Translations under genes and position numbers: made by a program | Part shown: positions 27,096-37,929 of the stretch, piece by piece | Position numbering within the stretch: position 1 is the first letter of the stretch | Layout: every line of letters starts with the position of its first letter | Origin: Locusta migratoria | Taxonomy: Eukaryota; Arthropoda; Insecta; Orthoptera; Acrididae | NCBI GenBank assembly: GCA_026315105.1 | Contig: CM048750.1 | Span: forward strand, 73,835,797-73,899,796 | Length of the DNA: 64,000 nt | Reading direction: 5' to 3' | The notes under the pieces: generated by a model | The model's input: the letters and a program-made list of their open reading frames with translations, nothing else | Database searches by the model: none | Told to the model about the DNA's origin: nothing

Positions 27096-28529
27096 GAAAG
27101 AACTTTTTTCATATTTCGCACCTTTTCAGGGATATTTGCAAATATTACGGAGATCTGAGACTCTGTCTGTCTGTAACGTGTTCCCACTTTTCAGGTCGCA
27201 CCGTTCAACCGATCGGCACCAAATTTTAATGATTGGCCGCCAGCGACTATAATCTCCCTTCTGCAAATATTTCGTAGAAAAATAGGTTAGTAGCATTAAT
27301 AATAGGCTGTTTGTTATGGCCTTTTGACAGAACGAAATGTAATATTAAATAACGCCTTAACCGTTTATCTGAGACGAAAATTTAATAAACACATTTGTAG
27401 AGGTGTAGCTTCTCTACAAGTTTGCTCTGTTACGTTTCTACCATAACCTACACTGTTTCAGAGATATTTGCAAACATAAAGTCTGTTTCACACTGTCACT
27501 TGATATTACGTATACCAGTAAAGGCAAAGATAATAAACTTGAAAAAGAGGACAAACTACACGGGAAAAAGGTAATAATACATTAACAAAAAATTAGAATT
27601 AAAATATGAAGAAGGTATTAAAATTTGTCAAAGCTACTCTCTGAAATATCAAATAATTTTGGCTGTCTTAAAATACGGTCAGAGAGAATACTACATGTTG
27701 ATTGCATAGATATTATTACAGTAGTAGAGTCGTAAACGTTGTAAGACCATACATGATTTTCATCCTGGTTATATATATTTTCTTTTATTTTCAAAAGGAA
27801 TTCCTTATAACTAAATCGGCGTGCTAGTCGCAGTTTTCCACGAACTATACAAAGAGCTGCCCTCAAAGCTACTAAATTCACTCAGAATTAACTGGATAGA
27901 TAAATTATTGTAAACTGAACATTGTCAATGTGTTATATGAAAACGCGTATTTTTCGAGAAATCCAAAACAGAACTGAGGCTTAAGCGTGCAAATGCAATA
28001 AAATGAACAATGCTTCGATACCACTATGGGCGTCTTCTTGAAAATGACAAAAATTTTGTTCACTAGAAATATTTTTAGCAAAAAAATTAATCTGGCTCCA
28101 AAATAATGGAATTAAGTGTGAAACAATTCACTGTATAGTACCATGTAAAAAAAAAAAATTCTTACTGTGTGAGATCACAAACTGTTGCAAATGTCATGAG
28201 CTATATCACTCAACTCACCGAAATCATATCAAACCATCCTTTACGTTATTAAAATGGTATATTATCGCAGTCAGACATAATACTGAACACATAGTTACAG
28301 TGGATAGTGCTTACGTGAACTAGCCCAGAGAGCGCCACTTGTAAAATAACTGGTGCAAGACAAGTTTAGATATGAAAGTTAATATTTTTTCAGTGAGCTA
28401 CCGTCGTACATAAAAACAAATTTGCTTATTTATAAAATAGAAGCACAATAAAACGCAAAAACAAAATTAAATAGAATATAATAGTACTATGTAGTCCCTG
28501 TTGGTATGACTACCATTCTTTTACCACAT
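27096..28529. other. AT-rich, nothing recognised
   Basis: Very AT-rich. One minus-strand open frame at 27618-27881 without family motifs. Confidence 0.4.
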
Positions 28530-28950
28530 AAAGAAAGGTTTATTACTGCTGTGTGGCAGAATTTGTCTCGTAGAGAGACGAGACGGAATTTACAAATTTT
28601 GGATACAAAATACAAAAACATAACAGTGCCCTCACATGAGTGGATTATCTAAGAACTATGACATCTAGTGAGATGCTTGAGGAAAACAACGTTTCTGTAG
28701 AGAAAGTTCGCTTTTTGTAGCGTGTGTAAAAACTTCTCATTCTTCCAAAGCGTCAAGACTCCATCCCTTATTTTTATGATTCAAGATTTTAATTTATCCC
28801 GCTGTTTTTTTAATTATGCCCTGCCATTTTCAGTTATGCCATTTAACCATATCAGGGAACTGTTGTATTTTTATGTATGGTATCCAAAATTTGCCAATTC
28901 CCTCACGTCTCTGTATCAAATAAATTTCGGCCCAGCGGCCGTAAACATTT
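28530..28950 (-). mobile_element. Second Penelope-like 3' remnant with inverted arms
   Basis: Minus-strand 28790-28730 reads ILNHKNKG.SLDALEE, stop, EVFTH, the same block as in the 22879-23045 remnant (LHIQNKGMKLDVLEELEIFKH) with an in-frame stop. It is flanked by inverted copies, 28585-28632 and 28855-28905 (TATCCAAAATTTG and complement). The layout mirrors the PLE at 22.8-23.2 kb. Confidence 0.55.
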
Positions 28951-29274
28951 TTCTGTTTCATGGTGAAAAAGAAACAAAATTTTCACCATGAAAATTTTGT
29001 TGGCACGTTCTTGAGGATGTATACAACACCCGATCACACAGACGGAGCCATACGCAAGTGAATACAGTCACCAGAGCATACGTAATGTTGACGCTAGTAC
29101 CGTGTTACCCGCCTTTTGCAACAATTCAAGCTGAAATTATCCCATGGAGAGGGTCGTAGAGGTGCCGAAAGTTTTCTTGCGGAATGACCTGCCACGTAGT
29201 TTGCATCCGGTGCCTCAGTTGGGTCAGATTTCGTGCCGATCGTGCAGACCGCGCAAGATGGCGTTACATCAGGA

Positions 29275-29626
29275 CCCAAACATGCTCATTGAAGGAAAGA
29301 CTGCGGATCATGTTGACCAGGGTAGCTGACGTGCACGTTTATAGTACGGGACATGGATTGTTCTGTTGGAACAGCATATCACCTTATAGCAGTACGGGTT
29401 GAATGATAGTCTCAGTGTAGTGTGCACTGTTTATAATCCCTCGACGATCACCCAAACATGCTCATTGAAGGAAAGACTGCGGATCATGTTGACCAGGGTA
29501 GCTGACGTGCACGTTTATAGTACGGGACATGGATTGTTCTGTTGGAACAGCATATCACCTTATAGCAGTACGGGTTGAATGATAGTCTCAGTGTAGTGTG
29601 CACTGTTTATAATCCCTCGACGATCA
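29275..29626. repeat. Exact tandem duplication, 176-bp unit
   Basis: 29275-29450 and 29451-29626 are identical by eye. Lies inside the Tc1-like element. Confidence 0.93.
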
Positions 29627-29749
29627 CCGGAGGAGAACGGCCAGTGTAGAATATGGCTCCCCACACCTTGTAACACGAACTTGAGTGCCATTAGGGCGTC
29701 TTCCAGTCACGCCCCAAAATCTTTCAGTCGGGCTCCAGTAGTGACGTGA

Positions 29750-30360
29750 TACGCTGTTACGGAAGGACGAGCCAATGATGGTCGTACTCGTGTGTGCCGT
29801 CGTGTGGGGGAGTGCGAAAATCTGGACTGTATACGACTGAGGCACACGAGGACAACAGCCAATATCATGGTGTGGGGAGCCATATCAAAACTGGCCTTTC
29901 CACTCTGGTCATCGTCGGGGGGAAATTGAACATTGCACGGTACATTGATCAGTACAAGGTACATTGAAATCATCATCCAACCCGTCTTTCTACCGTACAC
30001 ACACCAATAAGGCGATATGCTTTACCAACAGGACACTGCACGCCCACATGTATGAAGTATCAACCAACGTTCTTTTCAAGGTGTACGTCAACTGCTCTGG
30101 CCAACAAGGTTCCCAGATATGACCCAAATAAGCATGTTTGGTACCGGATGAAACGTCATCTTGCGCGGTCTGTACGACCGGCACGAAATCTGGCCCAGCT
30201 GAGGCACCAAGTGGAGAGTGCATGGCAGGCCATTCCGCAAGACAACTTTCGGCACCTCCACGACGATTTTCAGTCTGAGTTGCTGCATAATGGTGGTAGA
30301 CACGATAGTAGTGCCGACGATGCGCACGCTTCGATAACTGTACTCACGTGCAAATGACTC
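29750..30360 (+). pseudogene. Tc1-like transposase, catalytic C-terminal half
   Basis: Shifted plus-strand frames read LYQQDTARPH (second catalytic Asp), LLWPTRFPDMTQ (family form WPA.SPDLSPIE, Glu lost), then ARNLAQLRHQVESAWQAI, PQDNFRHLH. These are, in order, the last blocks of a Tc1-type transposase. The first Asp block is not clear. Several frame changes. A partial inverted copy of the final part lies at 29279-29094 on the minus strand (EAPDANYVAGHSARKLSAP). Confidence 0.75.
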
Positions 30361-30380
30361 TTTGTTCGGGTGTTGTATAC

Positions 30381-31154
30381 TAGTCTTGTGTAGTTCGCGA
30401 ACGAACTAGTTCGGAAGAGCGGTCCCACAGGCGAACTAGACGAACTAGTTCGCAGATCCCTCGCCTCTTAGTTCGTCGATCCTTTTCCGAAGACTGACGC
30501 GCGCATAATCGCTGATTCCCTTCTGCCAGTTGCCGTCATTTCGAGCTGAGATGCAGCTCAGCTGTAGTTTTAGTAGCGGTAGCAAAAGACAAAACGAGCG
30601 GACGAACTAAAAACAGCGACCTACTTCGCGGCCGAGCTGCGAACTAAAATGAGAGCTACCTGTCGCGAACTAAAATATGCGCTATAGGTCGCGAACTAAA
30701 ATATGCGCGATAGGAAGCGAACTAAAATATGCGCGATAGGTCGCGAACGGAATTAAATATCACGTGTTTGCCTTCTGCTGATGAGAGCCATTTCGAGGTT
30801 AGCGTCTGCGTGCTAGATTACATAGTTCAGTGCTAAAAAATTTCTGCTTTGAAGTATTCTGCACTCTGCAATGACTAATAAATTCCATAATGCCAAGATA
30901 TAGAGATAATTCTAAACTTAAACGCTAGAAATTATCCACAACCTGTTTCTATTGGTTTGCGTGATATCGTTAGCGACTCGAGCAGCTAACGCATGAAGCA
31001 GCTAGGTGGGGGAACTTCTCCCTCCATCTGCACGCGCAGACCACGGCGCTCAGCCGTCACTAGGAGCGGACGAACTAAAACAACGAACTAGTTCAGGGCA
31101 GAGACGCGAACTAAAGTAAGCAATTCCGATCGCGTACTATTATGCGCAAGTCTA
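30381..31154. mobile_element. hAT-like non-autonomous element, copy 1
   Basis: Ends TAGTCTTGTGTAG and, inverted, TAGACTTGCGCAT. Target duplication TTGTATAC (30373-30380, 31155-31162) of 8 bp, the hAT hallmark. Internal self-complementary GTTCGCGAACGAACTAGTTC near each end. Second copy at 54554-55762. No transposase, so mobilised in trans if at all. Confidence 0.85.
30639..30749. repeat. Minisatellite, four ~26-bp units
   Basis: Unit begins GCGAACTAAAATATGCGC. Present in hAT-like copy 1, absent from copy 2, so it expanded or contracted after they diverged. Confidence 0.85.
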
Positions 31155-31203
31155 TTGTATACATCTTCAAGAATCTGTCAACAAAATTTCCCTCTGCTGG
31201 TGC

Positions 31204-31204
<1 letters not shown>

Positions 31205-31246
<42 letters not shown>

Positions 31247-31247
31247 T
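31205..31247. repeat. TTA trinucleotide microsatellite
   Basis: About 14 uninterrupted TTA units. Confidence 0.95.
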
Positions 31248-31256
31248 TCCAGGAGT

Positions 31257-31730
31257 GTAGTTCATACTCACGTAATGGATAAAGTTGTGTACCCAGCCGG
31301 AATTCGAACCCGGATCTCCTGGTTGCTAGGAAGCTGCACTGACCTCTACACCATTGTGGACATACAACTGCACGGACTGCTCAAGCACGCCTGCAGTCAA
31401 CTTTTCCCTGCCCTCTATTACTCAAACTCGCATTTTTTTCCCCAAACTGTTACAGATTCCTGTAAGAGTAAGGGTGTAAGAGTGCCTGAAGAAAGGATCA
31501 TTGCCCATTATTGGAACATAAAAAACGCGAGTTTGAGTACTAGCAGGCAGGGAAGGTTGAGGTTTGTTTCTGACCGGATTAGTCCTTGTGGTTGTCGCTG
31601 TGTCCCCAATGATGTAGAGTTAGCGTAATTGCCTAGCAAGCAGGAGACTCGGATTGGAATCCCGGCTGGGTAACATTTTCAACTTCACCCATTCGCAGTT
31701 AATGTCATCCATTCCGTGAGTATGCAATTT
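31257..31730. repeat. Family C SINE inverted pair
   Basis: Minus copy about 31257-31440 (tRNA-like core with GGAATTCGAACCCGG) and plus copy about 31500-31730 (GCCTAGCAAGCAGGAGAC, ATCCCGGCTGGGTAAC). The heads (CTCAAACTCGC / GCGAGTTTGAG) face each other across a short spacer. Confidence 0.8.
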
Positions 31731-31739
31731 CATTTTTAT

Positions 31740-32110
31740 GCACTTGAGACCTGTCGAATACGAACGGAACTGGTTGGCCGCCTCTTCCCTCGCCGACGTC
31801 AGAAGTGTGGACCAGAAGGTGAGCGACGTTGGTGCCTGTTGCAGGTCGGGCAGCAGCTTGGGTTCCCAGCCGCGGCGTCGCGTGCGGCGCGCCGCGTGCC
31901 ACGCATTCCTCGGCGCGACCGCCGCCCTCGGCCGTCACGCACCAGCGTCCAGCGTCCACGCACGGCGATTCCCGTCCGCCAATAAACCAGCAGCCCGGTG
32001 CCGACGGCCTCTCAGCCTTGGCGGAATCTCACCGCGACTACGTGGCGCAAGAAGCTCGCCAGTTTTTATCCCCTGTGACAGTCAAGTGATCCGAGCCTAC
32101 ACCCAAGTAA
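31740..32110. promoter_or_regulatory. CpG-rich islet upstream of candidate exon
   Basis: Strongly GC- and CpG-rich. A possible plus-strand donor AGAAG|GTGAGC lies near 31818. No coding family recognised in the overlapping open frames. Could be part of the promoter or a non-coding exon of the gene proposed at 32583. Confidence 0.35.
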
Positions 32111-32279
32111 CATTTCGAGTAGGCAGTGTCCGGCTCTATCTCCGCGATTTGGCACTTCCTGTTCGTAAAGTGTTCACGTAAATTTAGGAACTACTTACAC
32201 TATTTCGGTCACGATGGGTCAGGACTGAGAAATTCGATACAGGACCAGACGCTATACTTGCTGAGCAAGAGAAGTGTGT

Positions 32280-32582
32280 GTTTTAAATAGTTCCGTACTC
32301 GTGGAACTGTAGCTCAGGAAACCGGGATTTCTCTACCAGTCGAGGCCCAATCGCGACCCCCCAGCAGCGACGCCGCGCCCGCTGGGTCCGGCTGTGTCGT
32401 GCCGCGAGTGCCCGCGTGTCGTGTGACGTCATGGTGCGCTGAGGGGCAGCCCCGCCCCCGCGCTGCCGGTCGGACCGGCGCCGCCGACCGCTGACCGCTG
32501 ACTACTGACCGCCGGCGACACGCACGCGGCCGGGCTGGAGGGCCCGGGCTGGGATCTCGCCCACGCCGACCGCGCCTTCAGG
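32280..32582 (+). promoter_or_regulatory. CpG-rich promoter/5' UTR region
   Basis: GC-rich, CpG-dense block leading into the ATG at 32583. It contains a perfect CRE palindrome TGACGTCA (32424-32431). An upstream ATG overlapping that site starts a three-codon uORF. No clear TATA box. Confidence 0.45.
32424..32431. promoter_or_regulatory. CRE/ATF site TGACGTCA
   Basis: Exact 8-bp palindrome in a CpG-rich setting 150 bp before the candidate start codon. CREB/ATF factors bind this sequence; use here is inferred. Confidence 0.45.
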
Positions 32583-32618
32583 ATGTCCTTCCTCGCGCTC
32601 GAGTCCAACTCCTGGCAG
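32583..32618 (+). CDS. Candidate first coding exon of a host gene (12 codons)
   Basis: ATG at 32583 with A at -3, then MSFLALESNSWQ, ending at a canonical donor CAG|GTAAGC (32618/32619). It lies at the downstream edge of a CpG-rich block, and GC content falls sharply just after the donor, as expected at an exon-intron border. The frame is open upstream for about 28 codons to an in-frame TGA, so the true start could be slightly different. No continuation exon was found in the remaining 31 kb of plus strand, so the next exon would lie beyond the window or be too short to see. I do not recognise the protein. Confidence 0.4.
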
Positions 32619-32645
32619 GTAAGCCAGCTGCGCCACTCCTCTCGC

Positions 32646-33450
32646 TTCCTTCACAACTTGAGAAATTCTGAAAGCTCTCTCAATTATGTGAGCTACGGAC
32701 AGTGGTAAACTAGACAGAGCATTGGTCAGCAAGTTGCATTAGCCAGGACTCCTGATGTAGAACCTCTGACAAACTTCAGTGAATAGTCCTGCAGCATTTA
32801 CGTTGATAAACTATAACTACGAGTTTGAGTACTGTGGGCAGGGCGAAGCTGGGAGTTTGTATCTGACGTGGGGCGTGCTTAGGTAGTCCTTGCAGGTGCG
32901 GTGATCACTGTGTCCCCAGTGGTGTAGGGGTCAGCGCAACTGCCTAGAAAGCGGGAGACCCGGGTTCGGGTCCCGGCTGGGTACACATTTTCAGCTTTGC
33001 CCAATCGCAGTTGATGTCATATATTCTGTGAATGTTATATAACTCTTTTCCTTAGAAAAGTCACCTATGGTAAGTATGCACCGTTGATTTCATGTCCTGA
33101 AAACTTTGCACTTAATTTTCATTTGGGATAGTGTTCAAAAGCCTCACTTCCTTGAGTAGCGTTCCTTCACAACTTGAGAAATGCTGACATCTCTCTTAAT
33201 TGTGTGAGCTGCGGACAGTGATAAACTAGACAGAGCATTGGTCATCAAGTTACATCAGCCAGGACTCGTGATGTAGAACCTCTGACAATAAATTGCAGTG
33301 AATAGACCTGTAGCATTTACGTAGATGAACTATGAACTACTGTCCTTGGAAGAAGTCACCTACGGTAACTACGCACCGCTAATCTCATGTCTTGGAAACT
33401 TTGCACCTAATCTTCATTTGGGATAGTGTTTAAAAGCCAAAGTTCATCTT
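32646..33450. repeat. Diverged tandem duplication after the candidate exon
   Basis: The unit beginning TTCCTTCACAACTTGAGAAA recurs at about 32648 and 33164, each followed by collinear sequence (GACAGAGCATTGGTCA, GATGTAGAACCTCTGACA, TCATTTGGGATAGTGTT). A family C SINE interrupts the first unit. Confidence 0.85.
32822..33045 (+). repeat. Family C SINE
   Basis: Head GAGTTTGAGTACTGTGGGCA, tRNA-like core GTGGTGTAGGGGTCAGCGCA with GACCCGGGTTCGGGTCCCGG, and GCTGGGTACACATTTTCAGC. Its limits are shown by the uninterrupted second unit of the duplication. Confidence 0.85.
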
Positions 33451-33467
33451 TGGTGGTTGACATTGGG

Positions 33468-34200
33468 TCACAGTACAGGACCCGTCGTATCAACATATCT
33501 GACACGTTTACAATTGACGGCACGTCTGATGATCTGGCGGACCAGGCAGTATTGTTGAAATCCTATGACAAAACGAAGGCACTTTTTGTGCATTAAATGC
33601 TGTCGTGCATTGTCTTGCTGAAAAATGACATCTGGGAAGTCATGCAAAAAGGGTATGGCTACAGATCGGAGGAAGTCATTCACACTGGTGAAACTTATCA
33701 CACCTGGTTCCAAAATACCTCTGTGGTGGTTGCCATTGGGTGGCAGCACTGGTTCCATCGAATTACCATATCCCACACGTTTTCGACTGTCGGCAAGTTG
33801 GGTGGGACAAGGAATAAGGTTGACGCACTGTGACAAAACGAAGGTACGTCTTTGTGCAATAAATGCTGTCGTGCATTGTCTTGCTGAAAATGACATCTTG
33901 AGAGTCATTCAAAAAGGGTATGGCTGTGGGTCGGAAGATGTCATTCACGTTAATGAAACGCATCACAGTGCCCTGGACAGGCACCAACGGTGATTTTAGG
34001 CTGTAACCAGTAGGACCCTACACAACCAAGCCTTGAATTTCCGCTTTATGTATGGTGTGAATGCAGTTCTCTGTGATGCTACCCCCTCCTCTCTGTCACG
34101 AGCCAAAATGCATCGAACACACAGAACCTTTATTCGTCCGAAAACACTATCTGATGCCATTCCTGTCTCGAATGACGTAATTCCGTACACCATTGTTGTG
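33468..34200 (-). pseudogene. Tc1-like transposase remnant with internal duplication
   Basis: Minus-strand frames read VFSDE (first Asp block, near 34140), FQQDNARQH (second Asp, near 33880) and NVWDMV (Glu block, Glu lost), so all three catalytic neighbourhoods are traceable. The second-Asp block and what follows occur twice (33440-33600 and 33720-33890), a partial tandem duplication. Stops and frameshifts throughout. Different Tc1 subfamily from the 7971 and 38686 copies. Confidence 0.72.
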
Positions 34201-34224
34201 TAGCACGTTTATTGACATTAGTTA

Positions 34225-34312
34225 AAATGTTTGTATATCCAAGGGACTTAACTGCTGCGGTTATCACTCCATAGGCTTACAAACTACTTAAACTAACTGC
34301 AAGCGTTGTCAC
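34225..34312 (-). repeat. Family B SINE, tail only
   Basis: Tail (GTTTGTATATCCAAGGGACT, CTTACAAACTACTTAAACTA). The tRNA-like head is absent. Confidence 0.65.
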
Positions 34313-34491
34313 TGTCAGTCACATGAAAAACTTGTCATGAAAACACCAATTGTTGACACCCTTTTCCACCAATGAGGTGTAATAATATAAACACCAATAC
34401 AGAAAGACCAACATTTCTCTTCCTCAAACCGCTGTTAGCACAATTATATACGTCACAAGCTATCTCACATTCGGCAGACAGACAAAAGACC

Positions 34492-34531
34492 CTGATGAAG
34501 ACCGCCTGCAACAGTAGGCAAAACCTTGGTC
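34492..34531 (+). ncRNA. Hammerhead-ribozyme-like motif
   Basis: Perfect core CTGATGA, hairpin GCCTGC/GTAGGC (one mismatch), AAAAC where GAAAC is expected, and ACC-TT-GGT as a short stem III before a GUC cleavage triplet. G12-to-A should abolish activity. Stem I is weak. Likely PLE-derived. Confidence 0.5.
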
Positions 34532-34641
34532 GATTTTATAAAAATGAGACGTGGTCTCATACAAAGAAGAATTTTATCGACATACTTAAACTAAATTACG
34601 CTAAGGACAACAAACATACCCATGCCGAACATTAGTCAATG

Positions 34642-34830
34642 TTTGTAATTCTGTGGGACCAAACTATGTTAATCAATAGTCCCTAGTCTTACAAAATACT
34701 TACACTAAGTTAAACTAAACTAAGGGCAACACACACATCCATGCCCGAGGGAGGATTCGAACCTCCGACGCGGGATGCCGCGCGATCCGTAACGTAGCGC
34801 TCCAGACCGCTCGGCTACTCCCGCACGGCA
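34642..34830 (-). repeat. Family B SINE
   Basis: Minus-strand head GCCGTGCGGGAGTAGCCGAG, B box GGAGGTTCGAATCCTCC. TAGTCAATG at both flanks (34633-34641, 34832-34840). Confidence 0.9.
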
Positions 34831-34840
34831 CTAGTCAATG

Positions 34841-36664
34841 GTAGGCGGAGAAGTGGACGGCGCGCCCGTAACATATCCCTTAATAAACGGCAATGTACTG
34901 CTACCCCTGACACTGTACGATGTGTTCCACTGTTCCACTTTTGCGCCAGAGGCGAGGAGGACCCGGATCATATGCTTAACAAACATTTGAACATTTTTTG
35001 GTCTTCCGTAAACATTTATGCTCACACCCGTTGTACTGCTGAAGCACTTCATCACACAAGAGCGGTAATTTTCCCGGGAGGATACACCACGTTACCTCAT
35101 ACCAATAATGTGCCCTCCTTCAAACTCCCTGTTTTGATTTTTCGGTTCAATTATACGTGTGCTGAAGTCACGCTGATCCGTCACCTTCTGTTTATGGCGA
35201 TAACGTGAATCACCGACTCATTTTACCGATATTCTGTGCTCCACCCCTCCCCCTAGGTATCGTTGTTGACATTAAACTCTCTGGGCAGCCATGGTTCAAA
35301 TGTTAATTCTCTCTGCATGAAATGCTGAAGTACATGTCCTGTGTATATGAATATTCTACCTCTAGATTTTAACGTTTTCCGTTTTCATATCCTGTACATG
35401 AGTGTAATACCGTCTGTGAAGTAATATTAATAGATCAGAGAGGTATATTTATGTTTTTTGACTACCCGTTTCTCTCTAAAAGGAGACTTTTGTAAAGTAA
35501 GAACGAAACTTGGATGCTAGCTAATATTTGATAAGATGTATTGTTGGCATAGGCCGTATTAGAATTTTATTAGTTTTGTGTTCTTAATTTCAAGAGATTT
35601 AAAACGTAATTTTTCAAGGAAAATAAGGTTGTTGGATGATTGTTCTTATTTAAAATTTTCATTTTTTCGGCTACAAATAGGACAGAGGTTCGTAAGGTGC
35701 ATACCTTTAGTTAGAGCCTGCTGATTGCACGGTCAATGCGCAGAGAATAACATTTCTTTGAAACTGCTACATTACGAGTTCTAATCGATAATTTGCTTCT
35801 TCATCTAATTATTGTATTTCTCTGAGTGGTAGTAAGTAAGACATTCCAGCATTCGACAGCAGCTGTTTCAAGATTTCAAAATAGCAGCGCAGCGCAATTG
35901 CATTGCGAAACCAGCGTTGTAAGAAAAAGACATTACGGATTTCTACATCAAGATAATACAATGAATTTGACTAAAAACTAACACAATAAAAGACTAATTA
36001 ATATTTGCATAGATGAATAAATAAATAACTAAACGATTTTAACGTAATTATAATTGATTCACACTATTTGGAGAAAAGCTATAGAGGGAATAGCCACGAG
36101 AAGGTAGGCTGATTGCATCCCAAATTCGCCACTGAAATTGAGACTCGTCTTGTCAGCATTACATCAGTCAATAAAAACATCATTGAAAAACATCAAATCG
36201 TTAGAAAATAATTATGGACATTGATGAATGGGTAAAATATAGTGCTTCGAAAGCATCTACGAAAGTACAGTGCTACGATTATAATGTATCAGATATTGCT
36301 ATAATGTCAAAGAGTTTTCACTATAAATATTGTGCTTCGAAAATATCTACCACAGTTCAGTGCTGAGATTGTAACATAAGAGAGACAGCAATCATACCAA
36401 AGAGATTAGATGATTATTCTGAGAGTATTGTGATTTTGTTTATTCCCGTTATCCTGGAAGGAATCTTCTGATAGTGAGGGGATTAAACTAGTTTTCCGTT
36501 ACTTGGGCAGCAAAGCTGTTATTTGATTTATATCAGTTGTATTAAAGTAAATGTAATAGCATTTGCAAATTATTGATAAAGGAGAGGAAATAAGAAGGAT
36601 AAGGAAAGAAAAGAATGACAGTGGCTGCATTGGGGCATTGAAATGAAGCAGTGGCGACAAGTGA
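34841..36664. other. No gene recognised
   Basis: AT-rich, apparently the longest repeat-poor stretch in the window. Could be intron of the candidate gene starting at 32583. Confidence 0.45.
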
Positions 36665-36890
36665 AAATGTGAGCCGGCCGGTAATCGAAGCCGGGTCTCC
36701 CGCTTCAGGCCAGCGGTCGCTTTAACCCCCCCCCCATCTTTTTTTCACGTAGATCTATGATTTGCGATCGTTTCCATTGTCCGTACTTGGTCGTTCGTTG
36801 AGCATTTGGCTCAGCTTTTTTATTACAGAGGACGTTCAGCCCTCTGACCGGACGCTCTGAGCCACGGCGCCCGGCTCCCTTTGGCTACCC
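36665..36890 (-). repeat. tRNA-like SINE, split core
   Basis: On the minus strand a tRNA 5' half (GGCGCCGTGGCTCAGAGCGT) and a 3' half (GGGAGACCCGGCTTCGATTA) are separated by about 130 bp that includes a C run (36727-36735). Probably an SINE with an insertion between its boxes. Confidence 0.45.
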
Positions 36891-37929
36891 GTGCTCGCCT
36901 CTCGTCCGTCTCAAATTCCCACAAGACGCACGCTGTGGCTGTAACGCCCCTATCGTTCATGCCCTCTTACACTCGCCATTACGGATTCCCGTGATGACGC
37001 AACTGCGATGAAGTAATTGAAGCGAACGCAGTCTTCGCGTGTACATACTTATTATATTGCTGTGGTGTTTGTTCCTTCGGACATGTCCATTAGAACAGAC
37101 ACCACACCAATATAATAGGTAGATGTAATAGAAACATACATTCGCGTTACGCTTAGCTCTGCAATGTAGAAAAATAATGGTAAGAAAGAAGACCTCTTTT
37201 TCGCGACTCTCCACACATAATCAAAGGGAGAATACAGAAAGAAAAGACTTCACGAAACCCTCATCTAATCATTCAAGAATGTTTCAGAAAAATCCTACGA
37301 CGTTCTGATCAACGAGGAGTTAGAAGGCACATCCGACAAGGAACCTGCAGCCATTCCGCAGGGTCGTTAGATTTTCTTAATTAATTAATTTATTTATTAT
37401 GTTTCTTTTAAATTTTAGCTGATATTGTGAATCTCCCTACGCGTTTTCTGGGTCTTAGCTGGAAACGTATTTACATACTAAAGGAATTTACAGGACTTAC
37501 ATGCACGACACGTAACAACTAATGTGTATTTGTCTGAACACGTAACAACCCGATACACCCACACAATAGATATAACAATAATCACCACTCAAGTGCTCCT
37601 GACAAATCTACTTACACAGATTTTTCTCTTTCAATGAGTTCTCAGTTCCATTGCTTGCGTGTTGGTTTTCAAGGTTTCTGAGTAAATGACTGTCCACAGT
37701 TCGTAAGATCTAATAGAGAAAGTCAGACGGCGATGGGTATTAGTCCAGATCTAAGTTCACATGTCAACTTAATGACGGGCATCCGGCGGATGCGATACGT
37801 GTGTCACTGCACGAAGCTACATTTACGTTGACCTCCAAACTGTGACTAGAATCATTGTTTTATCAGCTATTATTAATCGAGGCACAACAGAATTTACGAA
37901 ATTTGTTGTCATTGGCCACTGAAATCGAT
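36891..37929. other. No gene recognised
   Basis: Short open frames only. Confidence 0.4.

Larger units (their letters stand above)
28991..31189 (+). mobile_element. Tc1-like element with long inverted ends, hAT insertion inside
   Basis: Matching ends: AAATTTTGTTG..., GATGTATACAACACCCGA at left (28992-29034), and the complement at right, split by a hAT-like insertion between 30380 and 31155. The inverted homology continues inward: 29020-29280 encodes on the minus strand the same transposase C-terminus that 30140-30360 encodes on the plus strand. The element thus ends in inverted copies of its own 3' part. Confidence 0.75.

Noticed and set aside
31738..32181. Overlapping plus-strand ORFs of 86-147 codons
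   Set aside because: Open in all frames because the DNA is CpG-rich; no motif, and no single frame is favoured.
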